From NCBI GenBank assembly GCA_963725645.1, contig CAVRZD010000006.1, positions 1,302,001 to 1,366,000 of the forward strand: a stretch of 64,000 nt of DNA, read 5' to 3'. Origin of the DNA: JALYZC01 sp963725645. Its GTDB lineage: Bacteria; Actinomycetota; Thermoleophilia; Solirubrobacterales; Solirubrobacteraceae. Position 1 is the first letter of the stretch, and each line of letters begins with the position of its first letter. A program made the translations under genes and the position numbers. This document shows, piece after piece, positions 34,988 to 44,201 of this stretch. The notes below the pieces were generated by a model. It saw only the letters and a list, made by a program, of their open reading frames with translations. It searched no databases and was not told the DNA's origin.

Positions 34988-35395
34988 ATGGATCCCGCCC
35001 GCAAGCGCCGCCTTCGGCTGGTCGTGGCGCTGAGCGTCGCCGTCCTCCTCGCCGGCGCCCTCGCCTACACGTCCTTCAGCGCCTCGAGCGAGGCGCGCAG
35101 CCCCTCGCAGCTCGCCCGCAGCGCGACGCCGGGGCAGTCCTACCAGCTGACCGGCAAGGTCGTCGCCGGCTCGATCCGCCACCAGGGCTCGACGCTGTTC
35201 TTCCGCGTGCGTGACCGCTCGGGGAGCGCGTCCGTGCCGATTCGCTACACGGGGGTCGTGCCTGATCCGTTCCGCGAGGGCCGCGAGGTGATCGTGACCG
35301 TGCGCAAGCGGGGCGGCGTGTTCGTGGGGGACAGGGACTCGCTCGTCACCAAGTGCCCGTCCAAGTTCACCGACAGGCAGAGCGGGAAGGCCTGA
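34988..35395 (+). CDS. ccmE: Cytochrome c maturation protein CcmE
   Basis: 135 residues. A short basic start, one membrane anchor (LVVALSVAVLLAGALAY) and an external OB-fold (about 45-115: YQLTGKVVAGSI, VPIRYTGVVPDPFREGREVIV). CcmE carries heme covalently to CcmF. In most bacteria the heme-binding residue is the histidine of HxxxY; a cysteine (CxxxY) replaces it in some actinobacteria and archaea. Here the site reads KCPSKF, i.e. CxxxF, so both positions differ from the classic motif. It starts the plus-strand ccmE-ccmF-ccmI-like operon. Confidence 0.88.
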   Translation: MDPARKRRLRLVVALSVAVLLAGALAYTSFSASSEARSPSQLARSATPGQSYQLTGKVVAGSIRHQGSTLFFRVRDRSGSASVPIRYTGVVPDPFREGREVIVTVRKRGGVFVGDRDSLVTKCPSKFTDRQSGKA

Positions 35396-35402
35396 GCGCG
35401 GC

Positions 35403-37553
35403 GTGATCGTCGTCGGCCGTGCCTGCCTGATCCTCGCCCTGGCGGCCGCGCTGTACGGGATCGGGGCCTCGCTCTACGGCGCCCGCGCCCACCGCCAGGC
35501 CTGGATCGAGTCGGGCCGGCGCGCGATGTACGCCGTGTTCGGGATCGTGGCGGTGGCCTTCGGGCTGCTCGAGGGGGCCTTCCTGCGCTCCGACTTCTCG
35601 TTCGACGTCGTCGCCTCGCACTCGAGCACGACCACACCGGACTTCTACAAGGCGACCGCGATCTGGTCGTCGCAGGAGGGCTCCCTGCTGTTGTGGATCC
35701 TGCTGCTCGCGGGGTTCTCCAGCCTGGCGCTGCGCCTGTCGCACAACCGGCTGCGCGAGGTGACGCCCTACGCGCAGGCCGTCCTGCTCGGGTTCGCCGC
35801 GTTCTTCGCGGTGCTGCTGCTGGGCTTCGCCAACCCGTTCGAGCCGCGCTCGCCGGTGCCGGCCCAGGGGACCGGGCTGAACCCGCTGCTGCGCCACCCG
35901 ATGATGGCGATCCACCCGGTGATGCTCTACTCGGGCTACACCCTCGCCGCGGTGCCGTTCGCGTTCGCGATCGGGGCGCTCGCGGCGCGGCGGCTGGGCG
36001 CCGACTGGATCGCCGCGATCCGGCGCTTCTCGCTCGCCGCCTGGCTGTGCCTCGGCATCGGGATTCTGCTCGGCGCGCGCTGGTCCTACGTCGAGCTGGG
36101 GTGGGGCGGGTACTGGGGCTGGGACCCGGTCGAGAACGCCTCGCTGATGCCGTGGCTCACCGGCACCGCCTTCCTGCACTCGATCATGATCCAGGAGAAG
36201 CGCGGCATGTTGAAGGTGTGGAACGTGTCGCTCGTGCTCGCGACCGGCACGCTCGCCGTGCTCGGCACGTTCCTCGTCCGCTCCGGCGTGCTGGACTCGA
36301 TCCACGCGTTCGTGGGGGAGGGCAACGGCATCGCGTGGATGTTCACCGGACTGATCGCCGCGATGGTCGCCGGCTCGATCGCGCTCGTCTACAGCCGGCG
36401 CGCGTCGCTGCGCTCAGACCACCGGCTGGACTCGTTGTGGTCGCGCGAGGCGGTGTTCCTCCTCAACAACCTCGTGCTGGTGGCGCTGTGCTTCGTCGTC
36501 TTCTGGGGCACGTTCTTCCCGCTGATCTCCGAGGCGGTCACCGGGACGAAGGCATCCGTGGGCCCGCCGTGGTTCTCGCGCTACACGGTCCCGCTCGCGA
36601 TCGTGCTCGTGCTGCTGGCCGGGATCGGCCCGGTGATCGCCTGGCGCGGCGCCACCGCGGCGAACCTGCGCCGCAATTTCACGGCGCCCGTGGCCGTCGG
36701 CCTGGCGACGCTCGTCGCGCTCCTGGTCCTCACCGACGCCGCCCGCAAGCCGCTGGCCCTGGCGATGTTCTGCTTCGCCGCGTTCGTGCTCGCCGCGGTC
36801 ACGCAGGAATTGCTCCGCGGGACGCGCGCCCGGCGGGCGATGACGCGCGAGAGCCCCCCGGGGGCGCTGGTCGCGCTGGTGCGGCGCAACCGCCGCCGCT
36901 ACGGCGGCTACCTCGTGCACGCCGGGATCGCGGTGCTGTTCGTCGGCGTGGCGGCGTCCTCGGCCTTCCAGCACGCGCGCGACTTCCGGCTCTCGCCCGG
37001 GCAGACGGCCAGGATCGGCGGCTACTCGCTCACCTACCTGAAGCCGACGGCCAAGCTGGCGTCCGAGAAGGTCTCGCTGGGGGCGGTGCTGCGGGTGCGC
37101 CGGGACGGGCGCGACCTCGGGACGCTGCGGCCCACGCGCGGGTACTACCCGACGCTCGAGCCCGACAAGGGCCCGGTAGCGGGGATCTTCGACGGCCAGG
37201 CCACCAGCGAGGTCGGGCTGCGCGCCGGGCTGCGCCGCGACCTGTGGACCGCGATCGAGCCCGACATCGGACCGCTGCAGCGGTTCATCTCCGAGGCCGA
37301 CCGCCGCTTCGCCAACGCCGGCCCCGACGTGCAGGGCGTCGTGATCGCGGCGCTCGCGCAGCGCTACGTGCAGCGGCCGCCGCCGGCGATGTTCCGCATC
37401 ATCGACTCGCCGCTGGTCGCGTGGATCTGGATCGGGTCGTTCATCGCCGTCACCGGCGGGCTGATCGCCCTGTGGCCGGCGCCGGCGGTCGCGCGCCGCC
37501 GCGCGACCGCGGCCGCCCGCGCCGGCACCGCGCGCGAGCCCGCGCGGGCGTAG
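35403..37553 (+). CDS. ccmF: Cytochrome c-type biogenesis protein CcmF (heme lyase)
   Basis: 716 residues from GTG 35403, eight bases after ccmE. A multi-pass membrane protein with about 14 hydrophobic segments. The WWD-type heme-handling motif is WGGYWGWDPVENASLMPWL (about residues 232-250), and WSSQEGSLLLW is the conserved early motif. A large external region lies near the C-terminus (about 530-660), followed by a last helix (WIWIGSFIAVTGGLIAL). It ligates heme from CcmE to apocytochrome c together with CcmH. Intact frame and normal length. Confidence 0.95.
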   Translation: MIVVGRACLILALAAALYGIGASLYGARAHRQAWIESGRRAMYAVFGIVAVAFGLLEGAFLRSDFSFDVVASHSSTTTPDFYKATAIWSSQEGSLLLWILLLAGFSSLALRLSHNRLREVTPYAQAVLLGFAAFFAVLLLGFANPFEPRSPVPAQGTGLNPLLRHPMMAIHPVMLYSGYTLAAVPFAFAIGALAARRLGADWIAAIRRFSLAAWLCLGIGILLGARWSYVELGWGGYWGWDPVENASLMPWLTGTAFLHSIMIQEKRGMLKVWNVSLVLATGTLAVLGTFLVRSGVLDSIHAFVGEGNGIAWMFTGLIAAMVAGSIALVYSRRASLRSDHRLDSLWSREAVFLLNNLVLVALCFVVFWGTFFPLISEAVTGTKASVGPPWFSRYTVPLAIVLVLLAGIGPVIAWRGATAANLRRNFTAPVAVGLATLVALLVLTDAARKPLALAMFCFAAFVLAAVTQELLRGTRARRAMTRESPPGALVALVRRNRRRYGGYLVHAGIAVLFVGVAASSAFQHARDFRLSPGQTARIGGYSLTYLKPTAKLASEKVSLGAVLRVRRDGRDLGTLRPTRGYYPTLEPDKGPVAGIFDGQATSEVGLRAGLRRDLWTAIEPDIGPLQRFISEADRRFANAGPDVQGVVIAALAQRYVQRPPPAMFRIIDSPLVAWIWIGSFIAVTGGLIALWPAPAVARRRATAAARAGTAREPARA

Positions 37554-37565
37554 CGTTCGCGGCCC

Positions 37566-37886
37566 TTGGACCTCGTGGCGTTCCTCGTCGTGGTCGCGCT
37601 GCTCGGCGCCGCCGTCTGGATCATCTCCGCGCCGCTGCGGCGGGAGCCCGAGGACGCACCGTCCGCCGATCCGGCCCCCGCCGCCGACGTCGAGCAGCTC
37701 GAAGCCGCGCGCGACGCCAAGTACCGCGAGATCCGCGACGCGGAGATGGACCTGCGCACCGGCAAGCTCTCCGAGGAGGACCACCGAGCGCTGGACGCCA
37801 CGCTGCGCGCCGAGGCCGTCGAGATCCTGCGCGAGCTCGACGCGGCGCGCGATCAGGCCGCCGGCAGCGGCCAGACGACCTCGTAG
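37566..37886 (+). CDS. Short CcmI-like membrane protein
   Basis: 106 residues from TTG 37566. One N-terminal helix (VAFLVVVALLGAAVWIISAPL), an acidic proline linker and a coiled-coil-like region (about 40-95; EAARDAKYREIRDAEMDLRTGKLSEEDH) that matches the helical stretch behind the membrane anchor of CcmI/CycH, the apocytochrome chaperone. The TPR part of full CcmI is absent. TAGCGT lies nine bases before the start, inside the ccmF stop. The 3' end overlaps the convergent deacetylase gene by 34 bases. Position after ccmF supports a role in cytochrome maturation. Confidence 0.7.
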   Translation: MDLVAFLVVVALLGAAVWIISAPLRREPEDAPSADPAPAADVEQLEAARDAKYREIRDAEMDLRTGKLSEEDHRALDATLRAEAVEILRELDAARDQAAGSGQTTS

Positions 37887-38578
37887 CGCAGCACGTCGGG
37901 CCGCGCGAGCATCCCGAAGTCCCATTCCAGCGCCGGCACCTGCGTCCGGTACTCCCGCACGGCGGCGCGCTTGCGCTCGACCTCGGGCGGCTCGAGCTCG
38001 TGCACCGTCGGGGACAGCGCGGCGAGGTCGATCCCCGTGCCCTCCAGGTGGTGCGCCCAGAACACCTCCGGGTCGAGGTAGGGATCGGGCGCCTTGCCCG
38101 TGACCCAAGCGGGCCAGCCGTACTGCGTCGCGTGGGGCACATCCGCGTACAGGAGGACGGAGCGGCCCGCGGCGTGCAGGGCCAGGGCGGCGGCGCGCAC
38201 CAGGCGGTGGTCGCGGTGGCCATCGAGCCCCCCGGCGGCCAACAGCGGGGCATCCGCGGGGGCGGCCGCGGCGATCGCCTCGACGATCGGCTCGAGCGCG
38301 GGCTCGCCGTCGCGGTACTGGCCGTCGAGGAACCCGAGGTTCTCGGGCTCGCGTCCCGCCAGCGCGAGCGCGCTGCGATCCTCGGCGTGGCGGTCACGCA
38401 TGCGGATGACGGAGTCCTCGGCGCGCGTGAGCCGGTCCCACCACTGATCGCCGCGGTGGCCCTCCGGCGAGCCGCCGAAGACGTTGAGCACCCGCAGCGG
38501 TTCCGGGCTCGTCAGGAGGTGCCAGAGCGAGAGCACCGCGTCATCGGGGTGGGGCGAGAGGATCACGGGGGCGCTCAC
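37853..38578 (-). CDS. PIG-L family (LmbE-like) deacetylase
   Basis: 241 residues from GTG 38578. LSPHPDDAVLS at the N-terminus is the zinc-binding HPDD motif and GGLDGHRDHRLV provides the distal histidine, both as in N-acetylglucosaminyl deacetylases such as MshB and in LmbE proteins. The substrate is probably an N-acetylated sugar or sugar conjugate; the specific one cannot be told. It converges with the CcmI-like gene by an overlap of 34 bases and diverges from the cyclase-ATPase gene over 87 bases. Confidence 0.88.
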   Translation of the reverse strand: MSAPVILSPHPDDAVLSLWHLLTSPEPLRVLNVFGGSPEGHRGDQWWDRLTRAEDSVIRMRDRHAEDRSALALAGREPENLGFLDGQYRDGEPALEPIVEAIAAAAPADAPLLAAGGLDGHRDHRLVRAAALALHAAGRSVLLYADVPHATQYGWPAWVTGKAPDPYLDPEVFWAHHLEGTGIDLAALSPTVHELEPPEVERKRAAVREYRTQVPALEWDFGMLARPDVLRYEVVWPLPAA

Positions 38579-38665
38579 GCGAGGTCCGGACGCTATCCGC
38601 CGGCGCGGCCAGGTTCCAGGGAAAAGGACGCAGACCCCGCCTCGCCGCGCGACTAGACTGGCGCC

Positions 38666-41600
38666 GTGGGTCCGTCGTGTGCCAGCTGTGGAGCAGCGAA
38701 CACGGCGGGCGCCCGGTTCTGCGCGCAGTGCGGCGCCGCTCTCGACGTGGAGCGCTGCGACGCGTGTGGCGAGGCGCTGGCCGACGGCGTGCGCTTCTGC
38801 CCAGCCTGCGGCGCGGCGGTGGGACGGGCGCCGCCCGTCGCGCGCGAGGAGCGCAAGGTCGTGACGGCGCTGTTCGCCGACGTCGTCGGCTCCACCGCGC
38901 TGGCCGAACGGCTCGACCCCGAGGACTTCACCAGCGTGGTGGGGGAGGCCGTGCGGCGGATGGCGGTTGCCGTCGAGACCTTCGGGGGCGCGGTGTCCGA
39001 GCTCGCGGGCGACGGGCTGCTGGCGCTGTTCGGCGCCCCGGCGGCGCACGAGGACGACCCCGAGCGGGCGGTGCTCGCCGGCCTGCGCATCGTCGGGGAC
39101 ATCGAGACCTACGCGGCCGAGGTTGCGCGCGACTGGGAGATCGCGGACTTCGGCGTCCGGGTGGGGATCGAGACCGGTCTGGCGGTGCTCGGGCCGCTCG
39201 GCGGGGGCAGCAAGGTCGAGTACACGGCGATGGGGGACTCCATCAACACGGCCGCCCGCCTCCAGGCGGCCTCCGAGGCCGGGATGGTGCTGGTCGGGGC
39301 GCAGACCCAGCGGCTGATCGCCCAGGTGTTCGCCTGGGGCGAGGCGCGGGAGCTTCAGCTCAAGGGCAAGGCGGAGTCGGTCCAGGCCTATCCGGTGCGC
39401 GAGCTCGAGGGCTCGCCCGCTGCCGCGCCGGCCGCGGACCGACGGTCGCCGCTCGTCGGGCGCGACGAGGAGCTCGCCGCGGCGGCCGCGGCGGTGGACG
39501 ACGCGCTGGCCGGATCGGGCGGCGTCCTGATCGTGTCCGGGGACGCCGGCATCGGCAAGACCCGGCTTTCCGCCGAGCTGCGCCGCCGGTTCGACGAAGC
39601 CGGCAGCGCCGGGCGCTGGCTGACCGGACGGTGCGTCTCATACGGCGAGTCGTTGCCCTACTGGCCCTTCCGTGCGCTGCTGCGGGATTGGCTTCGCCGC
39701 GACGCCGACGTCGCGGGCGAGGTGGGCGAGACGCTGCGGGTGCGTCTCAACGGGCTCGTGGGCGAGCGCGCGGCCGAGGTGGAGCCGCTTCTGGGCGCGG
39801 TGCTCGGGGTCGCGCCCGGCGAGGACGATCCGTCCGAGGAGCTGCAGCGGCGCATCCACGACGCGGTGGGCACCGTGCTCGGTGCGCTGACGGGAGAGGG
39901 CCCGGTGGTGGTGTGCATCGACGACGCGCACTGGGCCGACGCGTCGTCGCTCGCGCTGGTCGAGCACCTGCTCGAGCTGTGCGACGAGGCACCTGTTCTG
40001 CTCGTCCTCTGCGCCCGCGCCGAGCGCGAGGGCGCGTGGTGGCACACGCGCGAGCGCGTGCTGCGCGAGCTTCCGCACCGGGTGCGCGAGCTGACGCTCG
40101 AAGCGCTCGGGGAGTCGGTCGACGCGGCGCTGCTCGAGTCGCTCGTGGGCGCCGACACGCTGCCCGACAAGCTCGCGCGTCGCCTGCTGGCTCGCGCGGA
40201 GGGCAATCCCTTCTACCTCGAGGAGCTGGTCCGGTCGATGATCGACGCGGGCGCGCTGGTTCCCGCGAACGGCGGCTGGTCCTTCGACCGCGACGTGCCG
40301 GTCGAGGTGCCCGAGACCGTCGAGAAGGTGATCCTCGCCCGCATCGACCGGCTCGATGCCGAGGCGCGGGAGGTGCTGGCCGCGGCCGCGGTGCTGGGGC
40401 GCCAGTTCACCCTCGGGCTGTTGGAGGCGGTCGCCTCGGACCCGAACACGATCCGCGGAGCCCTTCGAACGCTGCAGCGTGCCGAGCTCGTGCGTGAGGG
40501 CGCGCGCTGGCCCGAGGCCGTGTTCCGCTTCCGCCACAGCCTGATCCAGGAGGCCGCGTACCGCAGCCTCCTGCGGCGCCGCCGGCAGGAGCTGCACCGG
40601 CGGGTCGCCGCGGGGATCGAGGCGATGGAACCCGAGCGCGCCGAGGCCCTGGTCGGAATGCTCGCCCTCCACTGGGAGGCGGCGGGCGACGACGAGCGCG
40701 CGCTGCAGGCGCACCGCCGCGCCGCCGAGGCGGCCGGGCGCCTGTTCGCCCTGGAGGAGGCGATCGAGCACTGGACCGGGGTGCTCGACGCCGCCGAGCG
40801 GCTGGGCCTGCCGGCGACCGATGCTCGTGTGATCGACGCACGCCGGGGGCGCGGTACGAATCGCTACGGCCGCGGCGAGATCGACGGCGCCCGTCGGGAC
40901 CTCGACGCCGGCCTGACCGGGGCCCGCGCGGCCGGGGACCGCGGGCGCGAGGTCGAGGTCCTGCTCGAACTCGCCGGCGTGATACGCAACGAGGACTGGA
41001 CGCGCGCGCTGGCGCTGTACGACGAAGCCGTGGGGCAAGCCGATGCGCTCGGCGATTCCGCGCTCCGCGTCCGCGTCATGGCGCGCGGGTGCATCGCGTA
41101 CTGCAACCAGCTGCGTCTCTCCCGGGCCGTTGCGAGCGGCGAGCGCGCGCTGGCGCTCGCCGAGGCGGGTGTCGGCGGCACCCAGGGGCTGATCTACGCG
41201 CTCGACGCGCTCAAGCTGACCGCGCAGCAACTCGGCGACCTCGACCGGCTCGAGCGGCTGGCCGAGCGGCTGCTGGCCCTCGTGACCGAGGCCTCCGAGG
41301 ACCCGATCATGCTCCAGTGGGTCCTGCTCGAAGCCGCCTTTGCCCCGCTCGGTGCCGGGCGGTGGGATGAGGCCGCGACCCAGCTTCAGCGCGCGCGCGA
41401 CATCGGCCGCGAGCGGGGGCAGACCGTGCACGATGCGCCGTTCGCCGCGGGACTGTGCTGGCTGCATCGCAGTCGGGGGGAGTACGACGAGGCGGTGGCG
41501 GTCGCCCGCGAGGTCGCCGAGGCGACGTACGACGTCGGCGCCGGCGAATGGGCGGCCTGGCTCGATGCCGACCTCGGATGGGCGCTGCTGGAGTCGGGCG

Positions 41601-42076
41601 ACCCGGCCGCTGCCGCCGACGTGCTGGCCCGCGGCGCGGAGACGGCGGAGGCCATCGCGGCCCCCAACCCCCGCGCCCGCTGCACGAGCCTGCTGGCGTG
41701 GGCCCACGCCGTACAGGGGGACGTGGCGGAGGCCCGCGCGGCGCTGGAACGCGCCCACGCGGCGCTCGGCGTGGTCGAGGTCCCCGAGGGCCGCGCCTGG
41801 CTGTTCGGGGGGCACGCCTACGTCGCCGCGGCACGCGCGCGGCTCGCGCTCGGGGACGCCGCCGGGGCCGAGGCGCTGGTCGCTCCGCTGCGCGCGCCCG
41901 CCGAGGACTCCGGTTGGCGCGAGGTCGCCGCGGCGGCCGCGCTGGTCGCCGGCCTCGCCCGCGCGGCCGCCGGGGACGATGCCGGCGCGCACGAGGCGCT
42001 GACGCACGCGCTGGGCATCGCCGAGGCGACCGGGCTGCCGGCGATCGCCCGCGAGGCCGGCGCGGCCCTCAGTTGA
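38666..42076 (+). CDS. Adenylate/guanylate cyclase-AAA-TPR regulator with double zinc ribbon
   Basis: 1,136 residues from GTG 38666, with TAGACT six bases upstream. Residues 5-52 hold two zinc ribbons (CASCGAANTAGARFCAQCG, then CDACGEALADGVRFCPACG). A class III nucleotide cyclase domain (about 68-250) shows ADVVGSTALAERLD, GDGLLALFG and GDSINTAARL, so the metal aspartates and transition-state asparagine are kept. An AAA ATPase (about 270-600) has Walker A GDAGIGKTRL and Walker B VVVCIDDAHW. The last 500 residues are helical TPR-like repeats. The architecture matches the large class III cyclase/ATPase regulators of actinobacteria, which probably sense a partner through the repeats. Ligand and output are unknown. 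Confidence 0.9.
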   Translation: MGPSCASCGAANTAGARFCAQCGAALDVERCDACGEALADGVRFCPACGAAVGRAPPVAREERKVVTALFADVVGSTALAERLDPEDFTSVVGEAVRRMAVAVETFGGAVSELAGDGLLALFGAPAAHEDDPERAVLAGLRIVGDIETYAAEVARDWEIADFGVRVGIETGLAVLGPLGGGSKVEYTAMGDSINTAARLQAASEAGMVLVGAQTQRLIAQVFAWGEARELQLKGKAESVQAYPVRELEGSPAAAPAADRRSPLVGRDEELAAAAAAVDDALAGSGGVLIVSGDAGIGKTRLSAELRRRFDEAGSAGRWLTGRCVSYGESLPYWPFRALLRDWLRRDADVAGEVGETLRVRLNGLVGERAAEVEPLLGAVLGVAPGEDDPSEELQRRIHDAVGTVLGALTGEGPVVVCIDDAHWADASSLALVEHLLELCDEAPVLLVLCARAEREGAWWHTRERVLRELPHRVRELTLEALGESVDAALLESLVGADTLPDKLARRLLARAEGNPFYLEELVRSMIDAGALVPANGGWSFDRDVPVEVPETVEKVILARIDRLDAEAREVLAAAAVLGRQFTLGLLEAVASDPNTIRGALRTLQRAELVREGARWPEAVFRFRHSLIQEAAYRSLLRRRRQELHRRVAAGIEAMEPERAEALVGMLALHWEAAGDDERALQAHRRAAEAAGRLFALEEAIEHWTGVLDAAERLGLPATDARVIDARRGRGTNRYGRGEIDGARRDLDAGLTGARAAGDRGREVEVLLELAGVIRNEDWTRALALYDEAVGQADALGDSALRVRVMARGCIAYCNQLRLSRAVASGERALALAEAGVGGTQGLIYALDALKLTAQQLGDLDRLERLAERLLALVTEASEDPIMLQWVLLEAAFAPLGAGRWDEAATQLQRARDIGRERGQTVHDAPFAAGLCWLHRSRGEYDEAVAVAREVAEATYDVGAGEWAAWLDADLGWALLESGDPAAAADVLARGAETAEAIAAPNPRARCTSLLAWAHAVQGDVAEARAALERAHAALGVVEVPEGRAWLFGGHAYVAAARARLALGDAAGAEALVAPLRAPAEDSGWREVAAAAALVAGLARAAAGDDAGAHEALTHALGIAEATGLPAIAREAGAALS

Positions 42077-44201
42077 GCAGCTCGGCGATGCTCGCCGCGG
42101 CGCGCCGGGCGCCGTCGGTCTCGACCGTGCGGTAGTCGACCTCGCGGCCGAGCTCCTCGACGATTGCGGCGGCGATGGCGTCCGGCGGCGAGTCCTCGAA
42201 GTCCATCCGCCGCCCGGCGCCGTAGCGCTCCAGGCGATGGTGGACGTGGAGGTTCTGCTCGAAGTGGTGCTTCAGCGGGAAGTAGATGAACGGCCGGCGG
42301 TTCGCGGTCAGCTCCATGGACGTCGTCAAGCCGCCCTGCACCACCGCCAGATCGCAGGCCGCCAGGTGCTTGTAGAGGTCGTGGACGTAGGCCCGCACCT
42401 CGAGCCCCTCGGCCCGCGGCAGCGAGCCCGGGTCGATCCGCGGGCCGGCGACCACGACCATCCGCAGCTCGGGAACACGCCGCTTCGCCTCCGGGTATGC
42501 GGCCATGACCTTGCGCAGCAGCGCCTCGCCGACGCCCGAGCCGCCGACCGTCACGATGCAGACGCGCTCGTCGTCGGCGTAGCCGAGCTCCGCCCTCAGC
42601 GCGTCGCGATCGGCGATCGGCTCAAAGCCCGTCACGTACCCGGAGAAGTCGAAGTGCTCCTCGGTCCAGTCGCGAATGAGCGGCAGGTCCACGCCGAAGC
42701 TCTCCGGGACGATGTCGTCGGGGTTGCCGACGAACAGCGCGCGGTCGCGAAGCCGGCCGTGGCGGGCGATGTGTTCGATCATCTCGGCGTTGTAGTCGGC
42801 CGTCAGGAACGCCTCGCGCTCGCCGCCGTCCTCCATCGGCAGCCAGCCCACGAAGTCGGTCAGCCAGACGTACTCGGCGCGCTTGAGCTCCGGGTTCTCG
42901 TGCAGGTAGTAGTCGAGCTCCCAGGCCTCGTCGCCGATCCAGAGGTCGTAGTGCCCGGCCTCCATGAGGTCGTGGAAGACCATGAAGTTCGCCACCAGGA
43001 TCTCGTCCATCCGGCGCCACGCTCCGAAGCAGTGCAGGTCGTGCTCGGCGGACTCCGACTCGATGTGGCCGGACTCGTTGGCGAGGTGCGCGCTCGCCGG
43101 ATGGATGCGCTCGCCCTCGCTCTCCAGCACCTTCGTCACGGGGTTCTGCGCCAGCCAGTCGATCTCGAGGTCGGGGTGGAGCGCACGCAGCTCCTTGGCG
43201 ATCGCCACGTCGCGTCGCGCATGGCCGAGGCCGATCGGCGAGGAGATGTAGAGCGCGCGCTTGCGGCGCGATCTCCCGCGGGTCCAGGCTCGGGGCCGCG
43301 CCGCCGCGGGATCGGCGAAGTCGCGCAGCAGCAGGTTGACCTTGACCGGATCGCGGGCCTGCGGACCGTGTCCCGACCCCTCCATCGTCACCAGGGCGCC
43401 GCCGGTCATCTCGGCGAGCGCCGCGCCGGAGTCGTGGGGCCGAACGGCATCGTCGCGTCCGTGAACCACCAGCACCGGCCAGCGGATGTGGGCCGTCAGC
43501 TCCCGTACGCTGTCTTCATCCGGGAGCCGCGGCGCGAGCTGGGTCGCCACCAGCGTCTCGGGATCGGTCTCGAGCGCCCAGCCGATCGCGTCCTCGCGCT
43601 GCTTGGTCGAGTGCGGCTCGTTGAAGATCTGGGAGATGAAGAAGTCGAGGAAGTCCTCGTAGTGCTCGAGCCAGTAGTGCGTGTTCCACTTCTCCCAGCC
43701 CTCGTAGGACTCGCGCGGCGTCACGAACGCCTGCTCGGCGCCGTGGCGCGGCGCGGTCGGCGGCAGCGGCAGCGCCGGAGCGATGAACACCATGCCGGCG
43801 ACCCGCTCGGGGTGGCCCGCCCCAATGTGCAGCGACCGCTCGGCGCCCCGCGACAGCGACACGAGCACGGCCTGCCGCGTGCCGGTCGCGTCCATGACGG
43901 CCAGGGCGTCGGCGGCGAACTCCGGCTCCGCGTAGGCCTCCGGCTCCGACGGGCGATCGGACCTGCCGTTGCCGCGCCCGTCGAAGGTGACGACCCGGAA
44001 GTGGCGCGACAGATAGGGGATCTGCGCCTTCCAGACTCGCGAGTGAAGCAGCGACCAGGTGGGGAGCAGGAGGATCGTTCTGTCGCCGTCGCCGTAGGCC
44101 TCGTAGAACGTACGCACGCCGTCGCGCTCGACGAACCCCTCCTGGTCCGGGTAGCGCGCGCGGGTCTGCTCCGCAGGCGTCGCAAGGGTCGTGAGGGTCA
44201 T
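42069..44201 (-). CDS. Alpha/beta hydrolase - glycosyltransferase fusion, copy A
   Basis: 710 residues. N-terminal hydrolase (about 1-290): FDGRGNGRSDRP strand, nucleophile elbow VSLSRGAE (SxSxG instead of GxSxG), acid after VVHGRDD and histidine in EGSGHGPQARDP. After a basic linker comes a GT1/MurG-like glycosyltransferase (about 310-710): SPIGLGHARRDVAIAKEL opening, VTVGGSGVGEALLRKV, and the donor-site VVQGGLTTSMEL followed by FPLKHHFEQNLHV, which replaces the usual HGG motif with QGG. No signal peptide or membrane segment. It is the second gene of a tandem pair, with the start overlapping the stop of copy B as ATGA. Function not established; a cytoplasmic enzyme that both hydrolyses and glycosylates a small molecule is inference. 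Confidence 0.85.
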   Translation of the reverse strand: MTLTTLATPAEQTRARYPDQEGFVERDGVRTFYEAYGDGDRTILLLPTWSLLHSRVWKAQIPYLSRHFRVVTFDGRGNGRSDRPSEPEAYAEPEFAADALAVMDATGTRQAVLVSLSRGAERSLHIGAGHPERVAGMVFIAPALPLPPTAPRHGAEQAFVTPRESYEGWEKWNTHYWLEHYEDFLDFFISQIFNEPHSTKQREDAIGWALETDPETLVATQLAPRLPDEDSVRELTAHIRWPVLVVHGRDDAVRPHDSGAALAEMTGGALVTMEGSGHGPQARDPVKVNLLLRDFADPAAARPRAWTRGRSRRKRALYISSPIGLGHARRDVAIAKELRALHPDLEIDWLAQNPVTKVLESEGERIHPASAHLANESGHIESESAEHDLHCFGAWRRMDEILVANFMVFHDLMEAGHYDLWIGDEAWELDYYLHENPELKRAEYVWLTDFVGWLPMEDGGEREAFLTADYNAEMIEHIARHGRLRDRALFVGNPDDIVPESFGVDLPLIRDWTEEHFDFSGYVTGFEPIADRDALRAELGYADDERVCIVTVGGSGVGEALLRKVMAAYPEAKRRVPELRMVVVAGPRIDPGSLPRAEGLEVRAYVHDLYKHLAACDLAVVQGGLTTSMELTANRRPFIYFPLKHHFEQNLHVHHRLERYGAGRRMDFEDSPPDAIAAAIVEELGREVDYRTVETDGARRAAASIAELLN

